Under the pieces are notes generated by a model, which saw nothing but the letters and a program-made list of their open reading frames with translations, had not been told where the DNA came from and ran no database searches. Of a stretch of 64,000 nt of DNA, positions 49,616 through 59,546 are shown piece after piece. The stretch spans positions 1,779,501-1,843,500 of the forward strand of contig NC_015516.1 in NCBI RefSeq assembly GCF_000270185.1, written 5' to 3'. Both the position numbers and the translations under genes were made by a program. Within the stretch, counting starts at the first letter, position 1; each line of letters begins with the position of its first letter. This stretch comes from Melissococcus plutonius ATCC 35311. Lineage in GTDB: Bacteria > Bacillota > Bacilli > Lactobacillales > Enterococcaceae.

Positions 49616-50179
49616 TTAAATTTTACCTACTAAATCTAAACTTGGTGCAATTGTTTCTTCACCTGGTTTCCATTTTGCTGGGCAAACTTGATCTCCATGT
49701 TCTGCTACAAATTGAGAAGCCTCTAATTTACGGATTAATTCATCTGCATTTCGGCCAACGCCCATGTCATTGATCTCATAAGATTTAATTTCACCTTCTG
49801 GGCTAACAATGAAAGTTGCACGGTAAGTCTGACCTAAATTCTCATTTAGTACACCGAAAAAGCGACCCAATTTGCCAATTGGATCAGCAAGCATTGTATA
49901 TTTAATTTTACCAATTGTATCAGTTGCATCTGCCCATGCTTTATGTACAAAATGGCTGTCTTCTGATACTGAGTAAATTTCACAATTTAATTCTTTTAGG
50001 TGGTCGTAGTGATCTTGCATATCGCCTAATTCTGTTGGACAAACAAATGAAAAATCAGCTGGATAAAAGAAGAAAATTCCCCATTTTCCTAAAACATCCT
50101 TTGTTGAAACTTCAATAAATTCGCCATCCTTATAGGCATCACATTTAAAATCAAGTAATTTTGTATTAATCATATTCAT
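49616..50179 (-). CDS. ahpC: Alkyl hydroperoxide reductase C (peroxiredoxin)
   Basis: This 187-residue 2-Cys peroxiredoxin reduces peroxides. It has the peroxidatic cysteine in ADFSFVCPTEL (near residue 50) and the resolving cysteine in DQVCPAKW (near residue 168). It is immediately upstream of the reductase gene on the same strand. The start at 50179 has AGGAGG, and a PerR-like box overlaps the promoter region. Confidence 0.96.
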   Translation of the reverse strand: MNMINTKLLDFKCDAYKDGEFIEVSTKDVLGKWGIFFFYPADFSFVCPTELGDMQDHYDHLKELNCEIYSVSEDSHFVHKAWADATDTIGKIKYTMLADPIGKLGRFFGVLNENLGQTYRATFIVSPEGEIKSYEINDMGVGRNADELIRKLEASQFVAEHGDQVCPAKWKPGEETIAPSLDLVGKI

Positions 50180-50217
50180 CGATAATTCCTCCTATAAATT
50201 AAATCTTTTATATGTTT

Positions 50218-50246
50218 AGAGTAGCAGTTTAAAACAACTTCGTCAA
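50218..50246 (-). promoter_or_regulatory. Putative ahpC promoter
   Basis: On the minus strand, -35 TTGACG (50246-50241), 17-bp spacer, -10-like TACTCT (50223-50218, poor match). It lies about 40 bp before the ahpC start. Confidence 0.5.
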
Positions 50247-50260
50247 TAGAATTATTATAA
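50246..50260 (-). promoter_or_regulatory. PerR-like operator upstream of ahpC
   Basis: The plus strand reads ATAGAATTATTATAA, matching 13 of 15 positions of the PerR consensus TTATAATTATTATAA. It touches the -35 of the ahpC promoter. PerR control of ahpCF is established in Bacilli; the site here is inferred. Confidence 0.6.
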
Positions 50261-50461
50261 ATAAATAGTCTTATACTTACTATTTATCTCATTTAATTGA
50301 GAAAAACACGATTATATTATCAATTAAAATAAAATTCCTATTGCTGTTCTTTTATTAAAGAATAATTCGTAAAAAAAATACAGCATTTTTTATTATTAAG
50401 ATTAGTAGGTATTCTTCTACTTATGATTAAAAAAGGTCGATAAAATGCTATTCAATGCTCT

Positions 50462-51202
50462 TTATTTTTCATTATTATCTTTTTCGCTTATTTGGATGCT
50501 TTCTTTGTCTTTCGTTATTAAAATTAAACCATCACCTAAAGGAAGTAGCGTTGATGTTAAACCTGGATGATGCATGACAACCTCTAAAAATCTGTTTAAA
50601 TTGCTATGAATTGCTCGATTGCCACGTGAAATTTTATCCTTCGTTTCTAAAATTGTCCCACCTTGAAATATATCATCAACCATTAAAATGCCACCTATAG
50701 GTAATAAACGTAAACACTCAGGTAAAAATTCAATATATTTTGCTTTGGCACTGTCCATAAAAATAAAATCATAGGTTTCTGTGAGTGTTGGTAAAATCTC
50801 AGCTGCTTGTCCTTCTAATAAGGTGATTTTTTCAGTTAAACCTAAACGTTTATATGTCTGTTGTGCTTTTTTTATCATTAGATCATACCGATCAATTGTT
50901 GTTACGTGCCCGTTTTTTTCAATCAATTGTGCCATTAAACTAGAAGAAAAACCAATAGCTGTACCAACTTCTAAAATATTTTTAGGTTTTAGTTGTTTTA
51001 AAAAAAATTGCAAGAATACAACTGTTTCATGTGGAATAATCGGAATCCCATCTTTATGTGCCTCTTCTTCAATTTTTCCTATTTCACCCATTAATGGTTT
51101 TTGTTTTGTTCGCATAAAATTAAGCAATTCAGGTTTTACTATTGGTCGGTGCATCATTTCATTTTGCATAATAGATTCAACTGGATTCCTTTCCATCTTC
51201 AT
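50462..51202 (-). CDS. SAM-dependent O-methyltransferase
   Basis: This protein of up to 246 residues is of the caffeoyl-CoA/catechol O-methyltransferase type. The SAM loop LEVGTAIGFSSSLMA is near residue 77, followed by VTTIDRYDLM and YDFIFMDSAKAKY (acidic metal-binding region). The natural substrate is unknown. The start is uncertain: 51202 has no strong ribosome site, and an internal ATG at the MQNEMMHRP segment is also possible. It sits behind the lplA terminator. Confidence 0.85.
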   Translation of the reverse strand: MKMERNPVESIMQNEMMHRPIVKPELLNFMRTKQKPLMGEIGKIEEEAHKDGIPIIPHETVVFLQFFLKQLKPKNILEVGTAIGFSSSLMAQLIEKNGHVTTIDRYDLMIKKAQQTYKRLGLTEKITLLEGQAAEILPTLTETYDFIFMDSAKAKYIEFLPECLRLLPIGGILMVDDIFQGGTILETKDKISRGNRAIHSNLNRFLEVVMHHPGLTSTLLPLGDGLILITKDKESIQISEKDNNEK

Positions 51203-51226
51203 TCTGTAATTTATGTATTTTTAAAT

Positions 51227-51260
51227 AAAGAGCAGATTCCTTATAAAGAATCTGCTCTTT
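51227..51260 (-). terminator. Intrinsic terminator of lplA
   Basis: AAAGAGCAGATTC (51227-51239) pairs exactly with GAATCTGCTCTTT (51248-51260), followed by ATTTAAAAAT on the minus strand. Confidence 0.85.
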
Positions 51261-51278
51261 ATTATACAATAAAAGCAA

Positions 51279-52283
51279 TTAATATAATAATTGTACAAAG
51301 GTTTCCTTTTCAAGTGCACCAAAATATTTTCCAATATCAATCTTATCTACTATAGTTTCTATTACTTCTTTCTTATACTGGATGCCTGTCAAAATTTTCT
51401 CAACATCTTGAATATCTCCTAAGCCAAAGAAATCACCATAAATTTTTACATCATTAATAAAACCTTCAACAATATTCAAACGTACATCAATAGAACCAAC
51501 TGGAAAGCGCTGATGGCGCTCTAAATTAAAAGCAGGTGACTTTCCATAATTCCAGTTCCAATTACGATAATATTGATCAGCTATTTCATTGATTCGTTGC
51601 CAATCTTTTTCAGTTAAGTCATATGTTTTAACTTGTTCAATGGCTTTCACACCAAAAATTTTTAATAAAATTTCTTGTTTAAACTCTTCAATTGTCATTG
51701 TCTGTTTTTCTTTTGGTAAAAAAGGTTTTATATTTGTTACACGCGATCGGATAGATTTAATGCCTTTTGATTCAATTTTATCCTTACGAACTTTTAGCGT
51801 ATTGACGACTTCATCGATGTCACTATCAAACAAAAGTGTTCCATGTGCAAACATTCTTCCCTGTGTTGCATACATTGCATTGCCAGAAAATTTTTTATCA
51901 TCAATCACTAGATCATTTCTTCCTTTTAATTTAGCTTTTGAGATCCCCATATCATGTAAGGAATCAATGACTGGTTGTGTTAATTTTGCGAAATCTCTAA
52001 ATGAATGGCCATCATCAGGGAGGATAAAACTAAAATTTAAATTTCCATAATCATGATAAACGGCACCACCACCACTTAATCTGCGAACAACATGAATACC
52101 GCTTTCTTCAACATAAGATTGGTTAATTTCTTCAATTGTATTTTGATTTCTACCAATAATAATAGAAGGTTCATTAATATAAAAAAGGAGAATAGGTTCA
52201 TTGATTTCCTTTTCTCTTAATAGATAGGTTTCTATTGCTAAATTAACTCTAGGATCATGCTTATCATTTGGTACAAAAATCAT
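51279..52283 (-). CDS. lplA: Lipoate--protein ligase A
   Basis: This 334-residue enzyme activates lipoate with ATP and attaches it to 2-oxoacid dehydrogenase or glycine-cleavage subunits. The motif RRLSGGGAVYHDYGNLNFSF (residues 71-90), GRNDLVIDDKKFSGNAMY with the catalytic lysine, and HGTLLFD are typical. The C-terminal accessory domain is present. Length is normal. Confidence 0.95.
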   Translation of the reverse strand: MIFVPNDKHDPRVNLAIETYLLREKEINEPILLFYINEPSIIIGRNQNTIEEINQSYVEESGIHVVRRLSGGGAVYHDYGNLNFSFILPDDGHSFRDFAKLTQPVIDSLHDMGISKAKLKGRNDLVIDDKKFSGNAMYATQGRMFAHGTLLFDSDIDEVVNTLKVRKDKIESKGIKSIRSRVTNIKPFLPKEKQTMTIEEFKQEILLKIFGVKAIEQVKTYDLTEKDWQRINEIADQYYRNWNWNYGKSPAFNLERHQRFPVGSIDVRLNIVEGFINDVKIYGDFFGLGDIQDVEKILTGIQYKKEVIETIVDKIDIGKYFGALEKETFVQLLY

Positions 52284-52313
52284 TCTCTAAATACTTCCTT
52301 CTTTATTTATAAT

Positions 52314-53057
52314 TTATTCTATCTCTAAAACAAGATTTCTTTTTGCAACCAGAACAGGGAGTACATAATCTGCTGCTAGTTCTGCTTGTTCTTTTAATTC
52401 TTTTAAGGAACCTTGTTGTGGTAAATGGGTTAAGACTAATTTTTTTACACTAGCCGCCATTGCTAATTCCCCAGCTTCTTTCGAAGTCATGTGTGCTTGA
52501 TGATGCTCATTTCCAGCAAATAAATATGTATCTACTAGAAAAACATCTGCATTTTGAGCAAATTCAACAAATTCATTCATATAACCAGAGTCACCAGTAT
52601 AAACTAAAATTTTTCCAGTTTTTTCTTCAACAATCCGCATAGCATAACAAGGTGCTGGATGGATTGTTCTCATGAAAGTGATCAAAAATGGTCCTAATTT
52701 TAATTCTTCAGCTTCAAAATACGGGATAGCTTGTGTGACACCTTCCATTGTCAGTTCTTCAAAATGATTTTGATCTTCCGTATGACCATAAATAGGCAAA
52801 ACTGGTGTTGGGTTCATTGCAGGATAAAGTTGTCTATAATATTTAAGTACACCTATATCTGCAATATGATCATAATGGTAATGGGAAAGGATTGCAGCAT
52901 CTAAGGTTAAAGGATTTAAATGATTTTCTAAATTGATTAGTGTAGCACTGCCTGCATCGATTAATAAATGAAAATTCTCAGACTCTAATAAATAAGAGCT
53001 TGTTCCCTCATTATTGTAAGGATAAGCACCAAGACAACCCAAGACAGTTAGTTTCAT
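52314..53057 (-). CDS. yhfI: Metallo-beta-lactamase-fold hydrolase (YhfI-like)
   Basis: This 247-residue protein has the metal-binding LSHYHYDHIADIG (HxHxDH near residues 58-65), HPAPCYAMRI, the YTGDSGY aspartate and a late THLPQQG histidine. It resembles RNase Z/YhfI-type hydrolases. The substrate is unknown. It follows lplA, in the same order as the lplA-yhfI neighbourhood of Bacillus. Confidence 0.88.
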   Translation of the reverse strand: MKLTVLGCLGAYPYNNEGTSSYLLESENFHLLIDAGSATLINLENHLNPLTLDAAILSHYHYDHIADIGVLKYYRQLYPAMNPTPVLPIYGHTEDQNHFEELTMEGVTQAIPYFEAEELKLGPFLITFMRTIHPAPCYAMRIVEEKTGKILVYTGDSGYMNEFVEFAQNADVFLVDTYLFAGNEHHQAHMTSKEAGELAMAASVKKLVLTHLPQQGSLKELKEQAELAADYVLPVLVAKRNLVLEIE

Positions 53058-53227
53058 TTTATCACCTTCCTTGATTGTTATTATTATAATCGATAAACGA
53101 TCTAGAATAAATACAAATTAGCTATTTTCTTATCAAATGGTAAGATTGGAATAGCTGAATTTTGTTCTGTTTTTCTCTATATTTTTCAATATTTATAATT
53201 CATTATAAGTTATAAAGTAAAGCATTT

Positions 53228-54022
53228 TTAGGCAACTGCTTGTCCTTTTTCTTCACGAGCTGTTTTATAAAAGCTACTAATAGCCACGTTATGATAGGGA
53301 ACTATCCATAAAAGACCAATCCCAATGGTTAAAAAACCAACAATATACCAACCAACAAAGGAAAATTGCAACCAAACATATTGCCAAAAACGTCCTTTCA
53401 TTAGATATAAAGCATTTTTGAATATTTCATTGATATTAGCCGTCATATCATCAAATTTTAACCATACAGAAAATTGAAAAATACCTTTTATAAAGATACT
53501 AATACAAATTAGTATTACTAGATATAAGAGGATAAAAATAACAAGCAAAGCCATGTTTGTGTAGTTAGGAAAATGTGTTGGAACTTTTTCAATTTGTGGT
53601 CGATTAAACATAATAAAAGCAAAATAAGCATTACTACCTAGGATTAAAAAAACAGGCAATAATGTAATTAAAGAAAGAAGCTTTTCAACAAAAAACTGAA
53701 TTAAATTTATTAGAAATAGAGGACCATAAAACTTCTTATCAAAAACAGCCATCAACATATTGGGCATAACCCTTTTTCCCTTAATTACCTGTAGAGCACA
53801 AAAATAGGTACCATAAGTAATGGCAAAAAAGATAAATAGCCCACATAAAATGTTTATAATACTGCTTCCAAAAGATCTTATAAATAATTGATTAATCAAA
53901 AACCCAATACATCCAGGAATAAAAAAACTCAAAAATGTTATCCAAGCCATCATTCCCCATTGATTTTGTAGAAATTCTCGTGCTTGTTTACGGTGTTGTG
54001 AATTTGAGATAGCACTTTTCAT
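53228..54022 (-). CDS. DUF975 integral membrane protein
   Basis: This polytopic protein of 264 residues has about five to six hydrophobic helices, and the N-terminal segment SQHRKQAREFLQNQWG typical of DUF975 members. The ATG at 54022 is preferred; the GTG at 54031 overlaps the AGGAG site. The function is unknown. Confidence 0.82.
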   Translation of the reverse strand: MKSAISNSQHRKQAREFLQNQWGMMAWITFLSFFIPGCIGFLINQLFIRSFGSSIINILCGLFIFFAITYGTYFCALQVIKGKRVMPNMLMAVFDKKFYGPLFLINLIQFFVEKLLSLITLLPVFLILGSNAYFAFIMFNRPQIEKVPTHFPNYTNMALLVIFILLYLVILICISIFIKGIFQFSVWLKFDDMTANINEIFKNALYLMKGRFWQYVWLQFSFVGWYIVGFLTIGIGLLWIVPYHNVAISSFYKTAREEKGQAVA

Positions 54023-54055
54023 TTCTTCCACTCCTATTCCTATACAAGATATTTT

Positions 54056-55138
54056 TTAATAACTTTTTAAATTATTGACAGTTTTTTTATCTAATTGCTT
54101 AATCACTTCTGTTACCAACTTAACTGTATTTAAATAATCATCTTCATGGATCATTGAAGTATGTGAATGTAAATAACGTGTTGGAATCGTAATGGCAAGA
54201 GATGGAATTCCATCTTTGGTTAAATGCATTTTGCCAGCATCTGTTCCACCACCAGAAATTGTTGTATATTGGAAAGGAATCTGTTTTTCTTCTGCTATAC
54301 TAATTACAAAGTCTCTAAGTTTTTTATGAGGAACCATACTTGCATCATAAATGATAATCTGAGGTCCCTTACCAAGTTTTGAATCTGCCTCTTCTGGCTT
54401 GATTCCAGGTGTATCCCCTGCTGTTCCTGTATCTAGTGCAAAAGCTAAGTCTGGATTAATTAGATGTGTACTTGTTTGTGCACCACGTAGGCCAACTTCT
54501 TCCTGAACATCACTACCTGCAAATAAAATATTCGGATGTCCAGTTTTAGCTAAATTTTTTAAAACTTCAAGTGACACAGCAGTACCAATTCGATTATCCC
54601 AAGCTTTTGCCAACAAAAATTTTGTACCATTCATTCGACGATATTCAATATATGGTGTAATCATATCTCCAGGTCGAATTCCCCAAGCCATTACTTCATC
54701 ATTTGTAGAAGCACCTATATCAATAAACATATCTTCAATTTTATAAGGCTCATTCCGAGATTTTGGAGATAAGATATGAGGAGGTTTTGACCCGATAACA
54801 CCATGAAAAATTTTTCCCTGACCTGTTTTGATTTCGACCTGCTGAGCTAGCATAACTTGTCCCCACCAACCACCAATTGGCTGAAATTTAATAAAACCAC
54901 TATCTGTGACTCTCGTTACCATAAACCCAACTTCATCTAAATGTCCAGAAATAAAGATTTTAGGTCCTGTTGTATCCCCTTCATGTTTAGCAATAATACT
55001 ACCTAATCCATCATATACTATTTCATCTGCATAAGGATTTGCATAATTTTTAAATAACTCACGTACTTCATCTTCATTGCCAGCAATTCCTCTAGCATAG
55101 GTTAATTGTATTAACATTTCTTCTTTATCTTTATTCAA
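54056..55138 (-). CDS. pepA: M42 family glutamyl/deblocking aminopeptidase
   Basis: This 360-residue cytoplasmic zinc peptidase has [10 protein letters not shown] (first zinc His, near residue 67), [10 protein letters not shown] (bridging Asp near 181), [10 protein letters not shown] (catalytic Glu pair near 213) and [11 protein letters not shown]. It matches PepA/YsdC-type enzymes that make large dodecameric rings. The start is TTG at 55138 with GGAG 8 bp upstream. Confidence 0.92.
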   Translation of the reverse strand: MNKDKEEMLIQLTYARGIAGNEDEVRELFKNYANPYADEIVYDGLGSIIAKHEGDTTGPKIFISGHLDEVGFMVTRVTDSGFIKFQPIGGWWGQVMLAQQVEIKTGQGKIFHGVIGSKPPHILSPKSRNEPYKIEDMFIDIGASTNDEVMAWGIRPGDMITPYIEYRRMNGTKFLLAKAWDNRIGTAVSLEVLKNLAKTGHPNILFAGSDVQEEVGLRGAQTSTHLINPDLAFALDTGTAGDTPGIKPEEADSKLGKGPQIIIYDASMVPHKKLRDFVISIAEEKQIPFQYTTISGGGTDAGKMHLTKDGIPSLAITIPTRYLHSHTSMIHEDDYLNTVKLVTEVIKQLDKKTVNNLKSY

Positions 55139-55272
55139 TTATTTAGCTCCTCTCTGCCTATTATTTTTTCTATTATAACATTTTTTAAAAAGAAAAAATA
55201 ACTAAATGAAAAATTTGACCGACTAATATAGAGAAAATTCTAAATATTTATAGTAATTTATGAATAAAAAAT

Positions 55273-55311
55273 AATAAAGGTGCCTTGTTTATTACACAAG
55301 GCACCTTTATT
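55273..55311 (-). terminator. 15-bp perfect terminator of the DUF2798 gene
   Basis: AATAAAGGTGCCTTG (55273-55287) pairs with CAAGGCACCTTTATT (55297-55311), followed by ATTTTTTATT on the minus strand. Confidence 0.88.
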
Positions 55312-55406
55312 GAACAAGTGATTAAAAATCATAATATAATTAAAATCATAACAGCATAACTGATTTTAACATATATTATTAATTATTTACCATTTATAAT
55401 CATCTA

Positions 55407-55868
55407 TTAAGCAATTGATTTTGCTTGAATAGTCTTTAAAATATTACGTGAAATAGGTCCAACAATGAAAAATTGTAGAGGAAAAGCACAAATTGCATTT
55501 GTTAAAACTGTTTTAAAATACTGCATTAATATGTGATCTGAAAAATTATGTTGCATAACCATACCAAATACAGACATACATAAAACCATTCCACAAACCA
55601 TGCAGCCAGGAATAGCAAAAATTTTATGTAATTGCTTTTCTTTATTGATTGGCAATTTGAATGCTACTTTTTTCGCATTAGGTCCAACTAAAAATATATC
55701 AAGTAACAAGGCAACAATAAATCCTGGTATAAAACCGATACAAGTATTGATCAAAAGATGTGATTGGATACCATTATGTAAAATTTCATTATAAAGACTC
55801 ATGAAAAAAACCATTAAAGCACACATGGTTATTGTAAAAATGATACCTTCTTTTTTATTCGTCGGCAT
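55407..55868 (-). CDS. DUF2798 duplicated membrane protein
   Basis: This 153-residue protein consists of two similar halves, each of two helices (about 8-65 and 85-145). The ends PGFIVALLLDIFLVGPNAKK and AFPLQFFIVGPISRN are alike and indicate an internal duplication. The ATG at 55868 (MPTNKKEGIIF) has AAGGAGG. The function is unknown. Confidence 0.82.
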   Translation of the reverse strand: MPTNKKEGIIFTITMCALMVFFMSLYNEILHNGIQSHLLINTCIGFIPGFIVALLLDIFLVGPNAKKVAFKLPINKEKQLHKIFAIPGCMVCGMVLCMSVFGMVMQHNFSDHILMQYFKTVLTNAICAFPLQFFIVGPISRNILKTIQAKSIA

Positions 55869-56028
55869 ACAAAATTCCTCCTTAAATTTAAATAACGAAT
55901 AGTATAGTAGCATAAAAAATTTTTTTCGTAAGCTTTTTTCAATAATTTACTGAAAATTATCAATTAATAGTAGAGATTTGATTAAAATTTATATTGTTAT
56001 TTTATCAACTTTCTTCTTTTTAATTAAA

Positions 56029-56066
56029 AAAGAAGAAAGTTAGATATACATCTAACTTTCTTCTTT
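56029..56066 (-). terminator. Terminator of tig with an alternative upstream arm
   Basis: A perfect 17-bp stem (56029-56045 with 56050-56066) ends on the minus strand in T6. A second copy of the arm at 56008-56021 can pair with 56027-56040 instead, so two exclusive hairpins are possible. Confidence 0.85.
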
Positions 56067-56114
56067 AAATGAAGTTTATTGATTAAAAATCCTATCTAAA
56101 AACCAAAAGAATTT

Positions 56115-57398
56115 TTATTCTTCAACTGCTGTTTCTGTAATAGCATCAACCGCTTTTTTCATACGAATATCATGTTTTAACATGTCTTCAGTTAAAATGC
56201 TACGTACTTGTTCTTCTGGCATATTGTATTGTTCAGACAGATCTTTAATTTCTCCATCAATTTCTTCTTGAGGAATTTCAATTTTTTCTTGAGCTGCAAT
56301 GGCTTCAATTACAAGATTTGTTTTTACACGCGTTTCAGCATCTTCTTCAAATTGTTTACGTAAATCCTCTTCTGTAGTATTGGTTAATTTATAGTAAGTA
56401 TCCGGTTCAATTCCTTGACGTTTCATATTATTTAAAAACTCATCCATTGAACGATTGATTTCTTCATGAACCATGACTTCTGGAAGTTCAACAATTTCCG
56501 CATTTTCTACTGCTTTATGAATAGCTTCCTCATTTTTAGCTTCATCAGCAGATGTTTCTTTGGCTTCTTTTAGTTCTTTACGATATTTTTCTTTTAATTC
56601 TGCTAAGTTATCAACAGAATCATCAATATCCTTTGCAAATTCATCGTCTAATTCTGGAACTTCTTTAACTTTTACTTCATGAACAACTACTTTAAAGTTT
56701 GCTTCTTTTCCAGCTAAATCTTTTGCTTGATAATCTTCAGGGAAAGTAACATTTACATCAACATGATCGCCAGCGCTTTTTCCGATTAGTTGATCTTCAA
56801 AACCAGGAATAAATGAATTAGAACCTAATTCTAGGGAATAATTTTCTCCCTTGCCACCTTCAAATTCTTTTCCATCCAAGAATCCTTCAAAATCAATAAC
56901 AACTGTATTTCCTGATTCAGCTGGTTCGTCTTCTTTAATAACCAATTCAGCTTGATTTTCTTGTTCACGTTTTAAACGATCTTCGATGTCTTGGTCTGTG
57001 ATTTCACGGTCCTGTTTAGCTATCTTTAATCCTTTGTAATCACCTAATTTTACTTCAGGTTTTACAGTTACAGTAGCTGTAATTACCCAGTCTTCATCTT
57101 TCTTCATGCTTTCAACGTCAATCTTAGGTTGTGAAACTGGTTCGATTTTTGCTTCTTTTACAGCATTTTCATATATTTCTGGTAAGACTGCATTTAACGC
57201 ATCTTCATATAATACTTCTTCACCATACATACGATTAAAAACCTGACGTGATACCTTTCCTTTTCGAAAACCAGGTACATTTAGATTTTTTTTCACTTTA
57301 TTAAATGCTTGTGTTAACCCTTTTTCAATTTCTGAACGTTCAATTGAAAAAGTCAAGACACCATCATTTGTGCCCTTTTTTTCCCATTTCACAGACAT
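56115..57398 (-). CDS. tig: Trigger factor
   Basis: This 427-residue ribosome-bound chaperone has the N-terminal ribosome docking motif GFRKGKVSR (residues 44-52), the FKBP-like PPIase domain (about 160-245, [17 protein letters not shown] and [12 protein letters not shown]) and a long helical C-terminal arm. The promoter at 57457-57485 has near-consensus spacing. Confidence 0.97.
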   Translation of the reverse strand: MSVKWEKKGTNDGVLTFSIERSEIEKGLTQAFNKVKKNLNVPGFRKGKVSRQVFNRMYGEEVLYEDALNAVLPEIYENAVKEAKIEPVSQPKIDVESMKKDEDWVITATVTVKPEVKLGDYKGLKIAKQDREITDQDIEDRLKREQENQAELVIKEDEPAESGNTVVIDFEGFLDGKEFEGGKGENYSLELGSNSFIPGFEDQLIGKSAGDHVDVNVTFPEDYQAKDLAGKEANFKVVVHEVKVKEVPELDDEFAKDIDDSVDNLAELKEKYRKELKEAKETSADEAKNEEAIHKAVENAEIVELPEVMVHEEINRSMDEFLNNMKRQGIEPDTYYKLTNTTEEDLRKQFEEDAETRVKTNLVIEAIAAQEKIEIPQEEIDGEIKDLSEQYNMPEEQVRSILTEDMLKHDIRMKKAVDAITETAVEE

Positions 57399-57773
57399 TT
57401 GTTTCCCTCCGAGTAGTTTTAATTTTATATAGCATTAATCTGATGCATACCCTTAAATAGTACACTATCGTTAGAAAAATGTAAACATTTTAAGCAAGAA
57501 GAGTACAGAAGAAGCATAATTCCTTGCTATTTATTACTTTTTAAAATGAACTTATTAAACGAATAGTTATCCACTAAATTTTTTATTATAATAAATATTA
57601 TTTTTCATGTTATTTAATGAACTTTAAACGAAAATAAATTAATTAAAAATATCATTGGATAATTAAACATAATGTTCATTAGAAAATTAATCGTTAAATA
57701 ATTATTTCCCTAAAAATTATCTTATTGTTCAATAGTATATTCCAACAGGTAATACAGATAACTGAAAAACTTT
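57399..57773. other. Intergenic region upstream of tig
   Basis: It contains the tig promoter at 57457-57485. The remaining sequence is AT-rich, with no supported gene. Confidence 0.55.
57457..57485 (-). promoter_or_regulatory. tig promoter
   Basis: On the minus strand, -35 TTTACA (57485-57480), 17-bp spacer, -10 TACTAT (57462-57457), about 60 bp before the start codon. Confidence 0.65.
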
Positions 57774-58310
57774 CTAATATGCCTCTTCCGGCATCAAAGA
57801 GTTCTTTTTCTGTTTTTCTAATTCTTTTTTGATTTTTGCTTCTGGTGCATATTTTTCTTCCCAATCTCCTGGTTTCAACACCTTATGAGTTATAGGATGA
57901 TAATGTGGTTTTCCATCTGGAAATAGCTTGCCCATATTTGCTTGATGAACAATTGAAAAAATCTCTGTTGGGTCAACACCCATCATTAAAAAGGATCCAT
58001 AAGTAAAATAAAGCAAATCGGTAAGCGCATCTACTTCATCCACCAGTGGATCTGTCACAGGCATTTGTTTATTTATTATTTTTTCTTCCGCTTGGTCAAT
58101 TGCAACTTTGAATGTTTCTACCAATTGATGAAATACTTGTTGATCATTATTCGCTGCACCATACAAAAATTCTACTAATTCTTCGGCTTTAAATTCTGCA
58201 CGATTGATAGCCTCTTGTGGTGAAAATGGTGTTGGTGTATTCGATTTTGCTGGTGCAAATACATTATGAAATTCTTCTACTAATTTGAAAGGATTTGTTA
58301 TTTTTTCCAT
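57774..58310 (-). CDS. PRA-PH/MazG-like all-alpha nucleotide pyrophosphohydrolase
   Basis: This 178-residue helical protein has acidic helices (RAEFKAEELVEFLYGA and DEVDALTDLLYFTYG) of the MazG/phosphoribosyl-ATP pyrophosphatase fold. The C-terminal tail HQANMGKLFPDGKPHYHP is characteristic of one subgroup. It probably hydrolyses a nucleotide or related metabolite. The ATG at 58310 (MEKITNPFKLVEEFH) follows a GAGG site; an upstream ATG at 58328 lacks one. Confidence 0.8.
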   Translation of the reverse strand: MEKITNPFKLVEEFHNVFAPAKSNTPTPFSPQEAINRAEFKAEELVEFLYGAANNDQQVFHQLVETFKVAIDQAEEKIINKQMPVTDPLVDEVDALTDLLYFTYGSFLMMGVDPTEIFSIVHQANMGKLFPDGKPHYHPITHKVLKPGDWEEKYAPEAKIKKELEKQKKNSLMPEEAY

Positions 58311-58494
58311 CTTTCCTGTCCTCTTCATATTATAAAAACCAAAGTGATAAATAATTTAAAAATTTTTGATTGTTTACTTTAAAAATAAACTTGCTATCAA
58401 TGAATAATTATTTATTTTTTATACTTAATTTTCTTCAATCAATTCCTCAATCGAAAGTCGTCTATTTTTCATTAAAAAAATATCCTTTCATTTT

Positions 58495-59337
58495 TTAGTC
58501 AAATAGACCAAGTTGTTTGGGATGATTTAATTGATTATTATGCTGCAAGTTTAACCTAGCTTTCATTGCTAGAACATTATCCGCTGCATCGCCACCAGAG
58601 TTATTATTAAATATTACGCCAACTTCTTCTGACTCAAGAGATAATGCTTTTACTGTATCACTCAATTCTGAAATTTCTTTTGAATCATAACGATAAAGTG
58701 TCCTTTTTTTACGCCAGTCTTTATCGTTAGCTAGCCATCCTGTAGCATTACGTCCATGAAATCGAAACAAAACTTTTTCCTTATTTGTTATATAGGGAAA
58801 GAAGGGCACAGGATTCGTTGGGATTTGTGGCTCGTCAACAATTACTAGAGAAAAATTTTTTTCTTTCATGAAAGATAGCATAGATTCTTTGTAATTCTCT
58901 GAATACCAAGTACTATTCCTTAATTCAATTGCAACAGGATATCCGATAAACCATTGATGAATTTTCTCCAAATAATTAACATTTTCTTTCGTACAAGTAA
59001 ATGTACCAGGAAATTGAATTAAAAATGCAAATAGCTTTCCTGAATTTACCATCGGTTCCATATTTTTTAAAAAGGTAGTTATCATTTCGTGTTCGCTGCT
59101 AAAATATTGATCCCATTTCCCTTGACAACTAATACCACTATAGACTTTCATTACAAAACGAAAATCATTTGGCACAGCATCTGTCCAAGTCTGCACTCTC
59201 TCTTTTTTTGGAATGGCATAATAAGCTGTACCCATTTCAACCAGGGATAAATAATTTGCATATTCATGTAAAGTAGCGCGTTTTTTACCTGTCAATGTTT
59301 CATGCTCGCTAAAAGAAGTTAAGCCTAACCGAATCAT
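58495..59337 (-). CDS. DUF72 family protein (YecE/YunF-like)
   Basis: This 280-residue TIM-barrel-type protein shows the family features: an N-terminal MIRLGLTSFSEHE, FLIQFPGTF, PVAIELRNSTWY, FRFHGRNATGW and VIFNNNSGGDAADN. The function of DUF72 is not known. Length is normal. Confidence 0.88.
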   Translation of the reverse strand: MIRLGLTSFSEHETLTGKKRATLHEYANYLSLVEMGTAYYAIPKKERVQTWTDAVPNDFRFVMKVYSGISCQGKWDQYFSSEHEMITTFLKNMEPMVNSGKLFAFLIQFPGTFTCTKENVNYLEKIHQWFIGYPVAIELRNSTWYSENYKESMLSFMKEKNFSLVIVDEPQIPTNPVPFFPYITNKEKVLFRFHGRNATGWLANDKDWRKKRTLYRYDSKEISELSDTVKALSLESEEVGVIFNNNSGGDAADNVLAMKARLNLQHNNQLNHPKQLGLFD

Positions 59338-59546
59338 CTTGCAATCACTTCTTTCTATTATAAAAGTGTTTATTAATTTGAAGCATGTATTATTTTATAA
59401 TAAAATGCAAATAAGTAAAAATCTCTGAACTTTAAAATAAAAGCTAAAGAAAAAACAAGAAAATCAATTTATTTTTTAATTTTATATTATGATAAAATAA
59501 TTAGTAAAAGTGCATTGGGTAAATTAATCATTATTTTTTAAAGTAT

